Shown here one piece after another: positions 21,409 through 30,546 of a stretch of DNA of 64,000 nucleotides. Positions within the stretch are counted from its first letter, which is position 1, and each line of letters starts with the position of its first letter. The position numbers were made by a program, and so were the translations under genes. Source of the stretch: Deinandra increscens subsp. villosa. Its lineage: Eukaryota > Streptophyta > Magnoliopsida > Asterales > Asteraceae. Below the pieces are notes generated by a model, which was not told the DNA's origin, searched no databases, and was given only the letters and a program-made list of their open reading frames with translations. The stretch spans positions 96,315,729 through 96,379,728 of the forward strand of contig JBCNJP010000010.1 of NCBI GenBank assembly GCA_039602395.1, in the 5' to 3' direction.

Positions 21409-22401
21409 GAGCATGCGGTATGGGGGCGTGGAAGGCCCGTTCAACGCCAAAACGCCGTGGAACACCGCCCCCCGCGCGCGTTTTGGCTTGGCGTTGAAAG
21501 GAGCCGTTGGTTTCTCCACGGCGTTTTGTGGTCGTTGGTTCGAGAATATGACCGTTTAACGGTCATATTTTTAGCCGTTGGGTAATTTAAAAAAAAAAAA
21601 ATCTTTTTATTTTTAAAACCTATTTAAACCCCCCATTTAACCAAAAAATCTCCCAACATCACCATTTCTCATCAAAACCTATTTTATAAACTTTCACAAA
21701 CATTCACAATGAATAGGCGTAGTTGGAAGTCCGAAGACGACGTAGCGGTGGCACAATCTTTCGTTAACGTCGCACACAATTGGAATGATGGACGCCCGCC
21801 AAACGAGTTTTGGCCTGCCGTGATTGATGACTTCAAACGGCGACGTGGTATGGAAGATGTAAACTTTAACTTTATCAGGGAGAAATGGTGGGCCTTGCAA
21901 TCGAATGCACGAACTTTTAATGATATCTATGTACGACTGGAGCGACAATATGGCGCGGAGGGTATACACTCAGTGCTGCAAAGGTCGTTGAGCGAGTACA
22001 AAACTGAAAATGGCAAGAGCTTTGTAAACGCAGGCGTTTGGGCTTTTTTGAGGCCATACATCAACAACCCCGAAGATCCTATTTTAAAGTTTTATAGTTA
22101 TATTTTTATGTAATTTCGTATTTTCTTTTTTAGTTGAAAATGTAATGTTTTATGTTTATGTTGAATAAAAATATTTTTTAAGCGTTTGGAATTGTTTATG
22201 TTTTATTTTTTATTAATTAAATTGTTTAAGTATTATTTTATTTTAAAAAAAAGTAAAAAAAAAAGTATTAAAATAATCTTTCAACACCACACTATCACAC
22301 CATGTATACCACACATGGTGTTGAAAGATGGTGTTATCCAGTCATCGCCTACGTGGCATGATAACACCAACTTTCAACACCATGTCATGATCCACATGCC
22401 C
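21409..22401 (+). mobile_element. PIF/Harbinger-like non-autonomous element, copy 1
   Basis: The left end GAGCATGCGGTAT and the right end (read in reverse) GGGCATGTGG form a terminal inverted repeat, and TTA precedes the left end (21406-21408); on the right TT is seen before the gap cuts off the last base. 3-bp TTA/TAA duplications and ends with a GGGCATG-like core are typical of PIF/Harbinger. It carries the Myb/SANT-like ORF (21709-22113). The right third has nested inverted words (CTTTCAACACC, GGTGTTGAAAG). Confidence 0.8.
21709..22113 (+). CDS. Myb/SANT-like DNA-binding ORF of a Harbinger-type element, copy 1
   Basis: 134 residues from ATG after ACATTCACA to TAA. Tryptophans at regular intervals (RRSWKSEDD, NWNDGR, EFWPAV, REKWWAL) and the words EDDVAVAQSFVNV and YVRLERQYGAEGIHSV match the Myb/SANT-like ORF1 proteins of plant PIF/Harbinger elements, often misnamed as glutathione S-transferase-like in databases. 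Those are about 250-350 residues, so this one is short: after KTENGKSFVNAGVWAFLRPY it ends early. ORF1 proteins help the transposase bind the ends. No DDE transposase ORF is present here. Upstream AT-rich CTATTTAAACC (21629) may be a TATA-like site. Confidence 0.7.
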   Translation: MNRRSWKSEDDVAVAQSFVNVAHNWNDGRPPNEFWPAVIDDFKRRRGMEDVNFNFIREKWWALQSNARTFNDIYVRLERQYGAEGIHSVLQRSLSEYKTENGKSFVNAGVWAFLRPYINNPEDPILKFYSYIFM

Positions 22402-22403
22402 TT

Positions 22404-22903
22404 NNNNNNNNNNNNNNNNNNNNNNNNNNNNNNNNNNNNNNNNNNNNNNNNNNNNNNNNNNNNNNNNNNNNNNNNNNNNNNNNNNNNNNNNNNNNNNNNN
22501 NNNNNNNNNNNNNNNNNNNNNNNNNNNNNNNNNNNNNNNNNNNNNNNNNNNNNNNNNNNNNNNNNNNNNNNNNNNNNNNNNNNNNNNNNNNNNNNNNNNN
22601 NNNNNNNNNNNNNNNNNNNNNNNNNNNNNNNNNNNNNNNNNNNNNNNNNNNNNNNNNNNNNNNNNNNNNNNNNNNNNNNNNNNNNNNNNNNNNNNNNNNN
22701 NNNNNNNNNNNNNNNNNNNNNNNNNNNNNNNNNNNNNNNNNNNNNNNNNNNNNNNNNNNNNNNNNNNNNNNNNNNNNNNNNNNNNNNNNNNNNNNNNNNN
22801 NNNNNNNNNNNNNNNNNNNNNNNNNNNNNNNNNNNNNNNNNNNNNNNNNNNNNNNNNNNNNNNNNNNNNNNNNNNNNNNNNNNNNNNNNNNNNNNNNNNN
22901 NNN
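22404..22903. other. Assembly gap, 500 N
   Basis: Exactly 500 N. It sits between two near-identical segments, which suggests that two overlapping contig ends were scaffolded without being merged. Confidence 0.99.
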
Positions 22904-24184
22904 ATGATGAACTTTTTCTGAGCGTATGTTGCTACCAATTGTTCTTGATGGTTTCTATGAGGCTGTGATAAATTTTTTCTAAGACTATGTTGTTGCTAAT
23001 CAAATAATTTGTTGCTTAAACCTGGCTACTGATTTGTTTGTTGAAACTTGGTTAGGTTTGTTTTTTTATTGATGGTGGTTTGGTGTTCCCAATGGTCTAT
23101 GTGATGCTATGATGATGTTGTGTAGATTATTTCTTCCGATTACACTAAATTTATTGTTTTAGTCTCAAGCTGATGATTTGTTTTCAATTGATGGTGGTTT
23201 GGTGTTCTTGATGATTTATGTGAGGCTATGATGAATGAATTATTTCTTATTTCTGAGCCTATAGGTACTCTACATATAGAATTGCTTATAAATTCTTCTA
23301 TTTGTCTGCTTCAGAATCCTTATAAGCAAACGGTTTGGATGCTTAGAGCTTGACTTGAGGATGAAGATACATTTCAGTTTACCATTTTCAGGTACATTTT
23401 TTGAACCAAGTAATCATAAAAATGCAAAGAGATAAAGCTTTTGAACCATATCTTTATGCAACAATAAGTACAAGTGGCTCTAGAAGTAAACTAATATTGT
23501 GATTTTAGATCATTGCAATATGGACATTTCACTACAACTGCTGTAAATCCAGTTACGATAATGAATAGAATAAGAACGATAAACAACGAATAGAACCGAG
23601 ATACAGATTACCACTCATTTCAACCCGAAGAACTTCCTAAACCGAACGTCGGTTACAGAAAACACCACCAAGACTCGAGTAAAGGTTCCAAAGATCACGT
23701 CTCAAAGTTGCTAAAATTTAAGATAGCAATGAAAGAAATTAAGATCTCAAACCAGATAACACAATCAACTTTTTTTTAAACTCAAATTCACTGCCCAACA
23801 TAAACATAGTTTAAATACATATATAGGAGTAATGCTACGCCCTATTCTCTAGGAAATAAAAAAGGTGAAGTACTAATTCTAAAGCTAAGAGTACAACTAC
23901 AAAAGCATAAGAAATAAATTGCAATAAAAGACATGAGTAGATTGAAAGCTACTTTGCAGGTGATAGAAAACGTGGCTTCTAAACATGAATGCGATCCTTC
24001 AACCGTCACCATGGACTGTTGACCCCTTCCAAGTTTTAGGATTCAATTAAAAGGTTTATCCAAGACAATTAAAGAATATGTGGCAAATACTCTGGAGGCT
24101 GTAAGGGTTTGTAGTGGCTGGATGAGGATGCATATATTTTATATCACAATTCTCAAATCACATTCAATAGAAGGAAATAGTATG

Positions 24185-24895
24185 TCTCGACTGATATTGG
24201 ATGAAAAGGGTGGTGTCCGCCTCAAAACTACCAGTGATCTCTTTGACGTTCTCAAGACTCGAGATCGAGTCTTTCTTGATGAGGGGGAGAATGAGGAGTC
24301 GGGAGGATCCGGCAACCCAATTAATCCGGGACCTACCGATCCGAGTGATATATTCCCGAAGCTCACCGAGATGACTCGCGGATTAAAGAAAAAGAGTGGG
24401 CTGTGACGGTACTAGATAAAAGACGTCAAGATGTTCCTTATGACCCAGGTGGCTTTGATGCGGAGACAAAACTCGAGGACGAATTTTTTTTAAGACGGAG
24501 AGTATGATGCAGGAGCATACTAAACCGAACCCAACCCATGACAATTTGAAGATTATCATATTTTTGGGATTTATTTGTTTATTTAATTTAGTTATCTTTA
24601 ATTATTTTTGAATTATTTGGTTTCCTAATCTTTTGAGGATTTTTAAGGTTAGTTAGTTTTCTTGTTTATCTTTAGATCTTATAAATAGGGGTTTGAAGCA
24701 ATTGTAAATGGAGTTGATTTTTATTGAATATTGAACGTTTGTTCTTGAACCTTTCCGTTCTAATGAGACTTTGATTTGTCGATTGTTCTCGAGCGATTTT
24801 CTCGCTTCCATTCTGCATCACTTGAAAAATGACTTGTCGCGCTCTTATCACGTCTAGGGAACGGTCTTTCTTCGATGTTATATAACATGTCTCAA
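24185..24895 (+). pseudogene. Ty3/gypsy pol C-terminal relic and LTR start, copy 2
   Basis: Same as 20460-21170, with TATAAATA at 24680-24687. Differences from copy 1 are limited to a few substitutions (for example CCTTTCCG for CCTTTCGG). Confidence 0.5.
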
Positions 24896-25133
24896 TATGA
24901 ACATTTAAAACGTCTAGTCACTTTGATGTTTGTGGTTGAGAAGTCAACATTTAATTTTAGTTTGACCGCTTCTTATATATAATTTGAAAATTCAAATTTG
25001 TTGAAGAAATTGCATCCAATAATATAGAAATAATTAATGAACATGTCAAACCATTTTTAAAGACAAATTGTACACGTAAGTAAGGAGTTTTATCCAACTC
25101 TTCGATCAACTTGTTAAATATGCCCTTTTTTTA

Positions 25134-26129
25134 GAGCATGCGGTATGGGGGCGTGGAAGGCCCGTTCAACGCCAAAACGCCGTGGAACACCGCCCCCCGT
25201 GCGCGTTTTGGCTTGGCGTTGAAAGGAGCCGTTGGTTTCTCCACGGCGTTTTGTGGTCGTTGGTTCGAGAATATGACCGTTTAACGGTCATATTTTTAGC
25301 CGTTGGGTAATTTAAAAAAAAAAAAATCTTTTTATTTTTAAAACCTATTTAAACCCCCCATTTAACCAAAAAATCTCCCAACATCACCATTTCTCATCAA
25401 AACCTATTTTATAAACTTTCACAAACATTCACAATGAATAGGCGTAGTTGGAAGTCCGAAGACGACGTAGCGGTGGCACAATCTTTCGTTAACGTCGCAC
25501 ACAATTGGAATGATGGACGCCCGCCAAACGAGTTTTGGCCTGCCGTGATTGATGACTTCAAACGGCGACGTGGTATGGAAGATGTAAACTTTAACTTTAT
25601 CAGGGAGAAATGGTGGGCCTTGCAATCGAATGCACGAACTTTTAATGATATCTATGTACGACTGGAGCGACAATATGGCGCGGAGGGTATACACTCAGTG
25701 CTGCAAAGGTCGTTGAGCGAGTACAAAACTGAAAATGGCAAGAGCTTTGTAAACGCAGGCGTTTGGGCTTTTTTGAGGCCATACATCAACAACCCCGAAG
25801 ATCCTATTTTAAAGTTTTATAGTTATATTTTTATGTAATTTCGTATTTTCTTTTTTAGTTGAAAATGTAATGTTTTATGTTTATGTTGAATAAAAATATT
25901 TTTTAAGCGTTTGGAATTGTTTATGTTTTATTTTTTATTAATTAAATTGTTTAAGTATTATTTTATTTTAAAAAAAAGTAAAAAAAAAAGTATTAAAATA
26001 ATCTTTCAACACCACACTATCACACCATGTATACCACACATGGTGTTGAAAGATGGTGTTATCCAGTCATCGCCTACGTGACATGATAACACCAACTTTC
26101 AACACCATGTTCATGTATACCACATGCCC
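25134..26129 (+). mobile_element. PIF/Harbinger-like non-autonomous element, copy 2 (complete)
   Basis: 996 bp with TTA at 25131-25133 on the left and TTA at 26130-26132 on the right. The right terminus reads ATACCACATGCCC, so the inverted repeat with GAGCATGCGGTAT is about 13 bp with two mismatches. This copy shows the full target duplication that the gap hides in copy 1. Confidence 0.85.
25434..25838 (+). CDS. Myb/SANT-like DNA-binding ORF, copy 2
   Basis: Identical in protein to 21709-22113. If the two segments are the same locus assembled twice, this is one gene, not two paralogues. No silent or replacement change was seen in the ORF, while flanks differ at about a dozen sites. Confidence 0.7.
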   Translation: MNRRSWKSEDDVAVAQSFVNVAHNWNDGRPPNEFWPAVIDDFKRRRGMEDVNFNFIREKWWALQSNARTFNDIYVRLERQYGAEGIHSVLQRSLSEYKTENGKSFVNAGVWAFLRPYINNPEDPILKFYSYIFM

Positions 26130-26394
26130 TTATAATCAACCTACGTTTATGAAGTAATAATCAACCTACTTTTCATCACGGTCTCCTCATCTTCTACTTT
26201 CTTTTTCCTCTTTTGTCATCCAACAAAATCACATTTATAACATATAATCATCAAATTGATTATATTGATTTTGTTTTTTTATAAAAATATAATTGACTTA
26301 CAACTAGAGGTCTGGCTATAAGATACGTTCTAGCCGCAGCCCGCTAACTAACGGTAGTTTAGGGCATAGCCTGTGTCTTTATAGAGTTTGAAGG

Positions 26395-26692
26395 CTAAAG
26401 TTTTTTTGTTTTTTTGTTTTTGTTTTGTTTTGGAACGGCATCGATCAGTCGACCCTGGTCTCACGTGTAAACCTACCTTTGCGGGACTATGTTCAAGGTC
26501 GATTACTCGAACCTCCGTGAGAACCAAGACACCCCCTCCTGAAGCTTTCTCCTGACAGAAACCCCCTCCTAGGACCACATGGGGTAAAACTGCCTCCCCT
26601 TGGATTAGAACCCGGGTCACATAATGGTCAGAGCCTAAAGAGTCAAGAAAGTAACCACAGTACAAGTCCTAAACTTAACCATTATCTTCACG
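26395..26692 (-). mobile_element. tRNA-derived SINE
   Basis: On the minus strand an A-box-like TGGTTAAGTTTAGG (about 26669-26682) is followed by a B box GGTTCTAATCC (26602-26612) and the unit ends in an A/C-rich tail (26399-26432; CAAAACAAAACAAAAAC and similar). Order and length (about 300 bp) fit a plant tRNA-headed SINE. The 105-aa open frame through it is not a gene. I found no clear target duplication. The family cannot be named without a search. Confidence 0.6.
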
Positions 26693-26699
26693 CTTTACA

Positions 26700-27480
26700 A
26701 ATGATTGTTTTATTGACTATGGAGTTGGCTTTTTTGTTGGCTTCTCTATGTGGTCTTTTATATAGGTTCATGTTAGATAAGACTATTTGAGTGAAAGAAA
26801 AAAAAATCTCTTTATATTGGTCTATATTGGATAACACTATTTGAGAAACAAAGAAACAAGTTATTTACGAAATACTCCGGCTAAATCCACATAGGGGTTT
26901 GATAAAAACACACACGATCATTTTGGCCAAAACGATTGTACTAAAATTTCCATAGGGTTGTTTGCACCCAAACGATCGTGCATGATTTTTCTCAAAAAAC
27001 AATGTTGATGGGATCAAATCAGAAAATGTGCATCAATAATCGTTTACTTCAAAACGATCGTTTTGCTACTAAATTTTTTTATTTTATTTTTAGGGTTTGT
27101 TAGATTAGTAGAAAGTTATTAGATTTAAAATTTATTTGAACTTTTTTTTACTAGATAAAAAAAGTATAAACCTTACTAAGAAATTAGTTTAAAGATGTTA
27201 TATAATCTTCCGAATGTTTTTTTTTATGTTACATCCTTGAAACTATTACCAAATTACACCGACTCGGTAACACACATGTATTTTTTGAATATATTTGTTA
27301 TGACGGACAGTGATGAACGTTTTTAGTAATGAAGTCATTAAATTTCTAGAATACACACATGACGTTAGAACAAGATTAAAACAAATTTTTAAAATTTATT
27401 GAAAATTCCAAATGTAAGTGAAAATAGTACAAACGTAAACTCATCCAGAACAGTACAAACGTACAAACATACATTTGTTC
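26700..27480. other. AT-rich stretch with repeated ACGATCG words
   Basis: No supported gene. Between 26905 and 27065 ACGATC(G/A) occurs several times (AACGATTGTAC, AACGATCGTGC, AACGATCGTTTTG), often after CAAA. Bases 27080-27480 are AT-rich without further structure. Confidence 0.35.
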
Positions 27481-27494
27481 TTCAAGCTCTAAAA

Positions 27495-27880
27495 GCCCCC
27501 TGCGTATAGCCGTGGATTCTTCACGTTAACGGTCTTGATGGATCCACAGAAATCTCTGCCGGTGTTGGCGCTTAACTCGCTACGCACTTGGTACATGCAT
27601 ATTCTCGTGTTATCGTTTGTACCCTTGTAAGAGACTAGCAAATGGGCATCTACATAATGTCTTAATAATTAATTACACGCGTAGACACGTTCCAAAATGA
27701 TCAACAGGATCAGGTCAACCAAATTTACAAGCAAACACAGATTTTGACATTAAAATAAAGCTAAACTATTAGCAAGTTTAGATATACCTTGGCGGTGCTG
27801 AACAGACGTTAGAGTCGTCGAGTTACAACGAACTGGTGCTAGACGAAACGAAACGTTATACCGAATGCCAAACGTTCGCA
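27495..27880 (-). pseudogene. Possible spliced gene fragment, unrecognised
   Basis: On the minus strand the last frame reads HLLVSYKGTNDNTRICMYQV, continues about 30 more residues (RDFCGSIKTVNVKNPRLYAG) and stops at about 27499. A splice acceptor TGTAG precedes it (about 27651) and a donor AAG/GTATATC is at about 27788; removing the ~137 nt between keeps an open frame into an upstream exon-like part (RTFGIRYNVSFRLAPVRC). No start methionine is visible upstream and I do not recognise the family. It could be a chance frame. Confidence 0.25.
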
Positions 27881-28165
27881 CACGTAACGATCTATTACAA
27901 TGTAACGACCCGTTAGGGCATAGATCTCACAACGTCGTTAGGAACTAACGACCCGTTACGATGGAAATCGCGGCTGGGCTTCAAAACTGGTAACGGAAGT
28001 AGCAGAGTGACTCGCAGCGCCAGAGTGTTCGGTCGATAACTTAAACAGTGCAATAAGGCGACGATATGGCGGAGCCAAGACGTGCTACGACAGGACATTA
28101 CGCTTGACTTCTGCTGGTTTTCCGGCAGAGATTGGCGGCGAACCGGGCAGTGTCTTGGGACGTAC

Positions 28166-28888
28166 TGTTAGAATACTTCCATATGTAATAGAAATAGTCA
28201 AGTATTAGAAGAAAAGACAAGAAACATCCTCAAAAGAGAAAAGCCAACATATTTTGTTAAATATAAGGATTTTGTAATTTTACAGAGATACTTCAGAAAT
28301 TTCGAAGTTCATCTGTAAAATCCATTTTTCACAGAAATCCCCATTTCTGTGAAAGGCTTCTGATGGGAAGCATTCCAGGTATTCAAAGAAGAGTCTTGAA
28401 GAAGTTCAATACTATGAGAAGATAAAGATTATGAGAAGTATAAAGATGCTATGAGTGAAGAACAAGTCAAGCAGAATATCTACTTGACAATAAATGCAAA
28501 GATAGTTAAAACAGTTGAAAATAGATAAATTGAATATCCTCACTTTATCTCTGTATACTCGACACACTCCAAACTCAACCGTCTCAACACATTATTCCTT
28601 TACAAATTGCTGAGTAGCATGCATTCTTCACCAACAAAGGCAAGAAATTCACTCACAATTCATAAGCTTCTCAAAGTGTTTACAACTTACTCTTGTAGAA
28701 AAGTTCTTTCTGTTGATATACTGTTATACTATAAACTCATGTAAACCATTATTTATATTCGAGATATACAAAAAAAAACCTTTTTATCAATTGTGGTCTT
28801 CCAATTTGATTTACTTTCCACAACACACTTACTTCTGTTTAAATCAAATTATACATATATTATTAAAGAGCCCTCACGGGACCCAACA
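28166..28888 (+). repeat. 5' LTR of copia element A (723 bp)
   Basis: Starts TGTTAGAATAC and ends GACCCAACA, so the termini are TGTT/AACA. A primer-binding site follows at once. The left flank is CGTAC; the partner 3' LTR is not recognisable, so the duplication cannot be tested. Confidence 0.8.
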
Positions 28889-28889
28889 G

Positions 28890-28903
28890 TTAGTATCAGA
28901 GCA
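28890..28903 (+). other. Primer-binding site of copia A
   Basis: TTAGTATCAGAGCA directly after the LTR; one base from the iMet-type TGGTATCAGAGC core in the second position. Sense is the plus strand. Confidence 0.8.
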
Positions 28904-28995
28904 GATTGAATAACTTATATTCAGGATCTTGCTCTTTAACTCATTTCTTTGGATTTCACTGAGATTTTAAAGCTTTATTAAATATTTCTCTCAAA

Positions 28996-29687
28996 ATGTC
29001 TACTAGCTGGAACAATGTTAAGTCTCTTGGCTCATTAGCAAAACCCCTATGCTAGCTAGGGAGGAATATCCAAATAAGGATTACCAACTTCCTAAAAGAA
29101 GTTGACAATTCCCTGCTGGATTGCATAGCCAAAGGACCTCATTGTTCCACTGTTGACATTCCTGAGATAAAAGAACAGAAACCTCAGCTGGTGTTCCTGC
29201 TCACTCCATTCCTAAAGAAAGAAAATGGTAGAGCGACGAAGACAAAACCAAAGAAATAAGTGATGATAGAGCCAATACAGTTCTCATTATGGCTCTTCCC
29301 CATGAGATATTCTGTCAAGTAGACTGCAATACCTCAGCCAAGGGCATATTGGGATGCCTTTGAAAAATTATTTGATGGAGGGGATCAAATGAAAAGAAAC
29401 AAGAAAGCACTGAATGAGTATGAATCCTTTAAGTCACTCCCAAATGAGTCACTTATCAATTCATATAATCGCTTTTCTACTATCATTAATAACCTAAGAA
29501 AATACAATGTGTCTAAATCAAATAAGGAGACAAACATAAAATTCATCAAAAGTCTCCCTCATGAATGAAGAATTCTAACCATGACTCTTAAATCTACCTT
29601 GGATTTGGAAGAGAAAGTCTAAATGACCTCTTCTGCATCTTAGATTCACAAGAATCTGAGATTATGGCTATCTCCAAATCAAATGTA
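28996..29687 (+). pseudogene. gag N-terminal part, copia A
   Basis: Begins MSTSWNNVKSLGSLAKP and, across several stops and frame changes, shows words of the copia gag (UBN2-type) family: RITNFLKEVDNSLLDCIAKG, ALPHEIFCQVDCNTSAK, KALNEYESFKSLPNES, NRFSTIINNLRKYNVSKSN and FIKSLPHE. Just after AISKSNVD the reading is cut by copia B at 29693 and resumes at 40871. Gag forms the particle. Dead through stops. Confidence 0.75.
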
Positions 29688-29692
29688 GATCC
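29688..29692. repeat. Target-site duplication GATCC of copia B, left
   Basis: GATCC directly before the element; it recurs at 40866-40870. Joining the sides restores the gag frame of copia A. Confidence 0.88.
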
Positions 29693-30225
29693 TATTGGGT
29701 TATATAACAATTTATCTATTCACGAGTACGCAGCAGAAAAACAATCTATGTAATTAACCAATTAACCAAGAAAGATAACGTGTACCTTAATAGAAAATAA
29801 AGTAAGAAACTTCTAGGGTTTAAAGAAAAAACCCCTCTATGATCGAACACACGACACACCGATGCACGTATGCTAGTACTTGATCACGAACACTTGAACT
29901 TCTCCTTCTTTCTTTGGTCAAACCACACACAAAACCGAAAACCCTTTAGGGTATTGGGTCTATTGCTGAAAAAGGGTAAGTGAGAGAGAGATTTAGAGTT
30001 ACCTATAATCTCATATGATGTTGTAAAATAAAACCTTAAACTAGAGACTTTATTTATAGGCAAGGTTTACTTGTTAAACAAGTTTAGGGTTAGATTAGGA
30101 GACACCATAGATGGGCCAGCCCTATGTGGGCTTCTCCTAACCTTTCCCAATTGTATTTTAATTATAAACCTCTCTTAACTGTTAACTAACAACTGTTAAC
30201 TAGTAATCGTTAGTTTTAACGACCC
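29693..30225 (-). repeat. 3' LTR of copia B, truncated
   Basis: TTGGGTTATATAACAATTTATC... aligns with 40211 onwards (TTGGGTTATATAAAAATTTATC) through AACGACC, then departs. The first bases read TATTGGG instead of TGTTGGG. The last ~125 bp of the full LTR (ending TTCCTACA) are missing. Confidence 0.8.
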
Positions 30226-30268
30226 TGTTAACTAACAACTGTTAACTAACAACTGTTAACTAACAACT
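30226..30268. repeat. 14-bp tandem repeat at the LTR truncation point
   Basis: TGTTAACTAACAAC three times in tandem, an expansion of a word that occurs once in the intact LTR (GTTAACTAACAACC near 40697). It lies exactly at the junction with the foreign gypsy fragment. Confidence 0.75.
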
Positions 30269-30546
30269 GTTCTTGAGGATTCACCTCACCGCCCCTCACA
30301 TTGGACCCTTCCACTATTCGACCTCCGTCTTTCCTTTCGTTTCGTTTTCTTCCACTGACCCTAGGATGATGTACTCTCCTAGAGAGTTTGTCATTCAGTG
30401 CTGTCGCTGTTGCTTACTACTCCTGCACCTAATGGTGAGTCTGCCCCTTAGAGACAGCGAGCATCTGGATCCCCTGTTTCTTCTTCTGTCCATGAGATTG
30501 GAAAGTCATCCGCCTCTATTACTGTCACACCTCTACTGTACCGGAC

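Larger units (their letters stand above)
19179..22403. repeat. First copy of a 3.2-kb duplicated segment ending at the gap
   Basis: Aligns base by base with 22904-26131 at a constant offset of 3725. By eye there are about a dozen substitutions plus a small indel near the right end, so roughly 99.6% identity. The copy ends exactly where the N run starts, and the second copy begins exactly where it stops. Confidence 0.95.
22904..26131. repeat. Second copy of the 3.2-kb duplicated segment
   Basis: Matches 19179-22403 at offset 3725. Differences seen include C/T at 19402 against 23127, several near 21036-21085 against 24756-24810, and a rearranged few bases near the right end (GTCATGATCC against GTTCATGTATACC). 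Sequence continues beyond the copy at 26132. Confidence 0.95.

Noticed and set aside
22186..22968. Open frames across the second N run
   Set aside because: Same reason; they bridge 500 N between two copies of the same segment.
26348..26665. 105-aa minus-strand ORF
   Set aside because: It runs through the SINE body and its A-rich tail (KTKQKQKNKK); a non-coding repeat.
28900..28903. CRISPR arrays, operons, bacterial promoters or prophage features anywhere in the window
   Set aside because: The DNA is plant nuclear repeat sequence; none of these occur. The tandem arrays found lack unique spacers. The coordinates given are only a placeholder for this general note.
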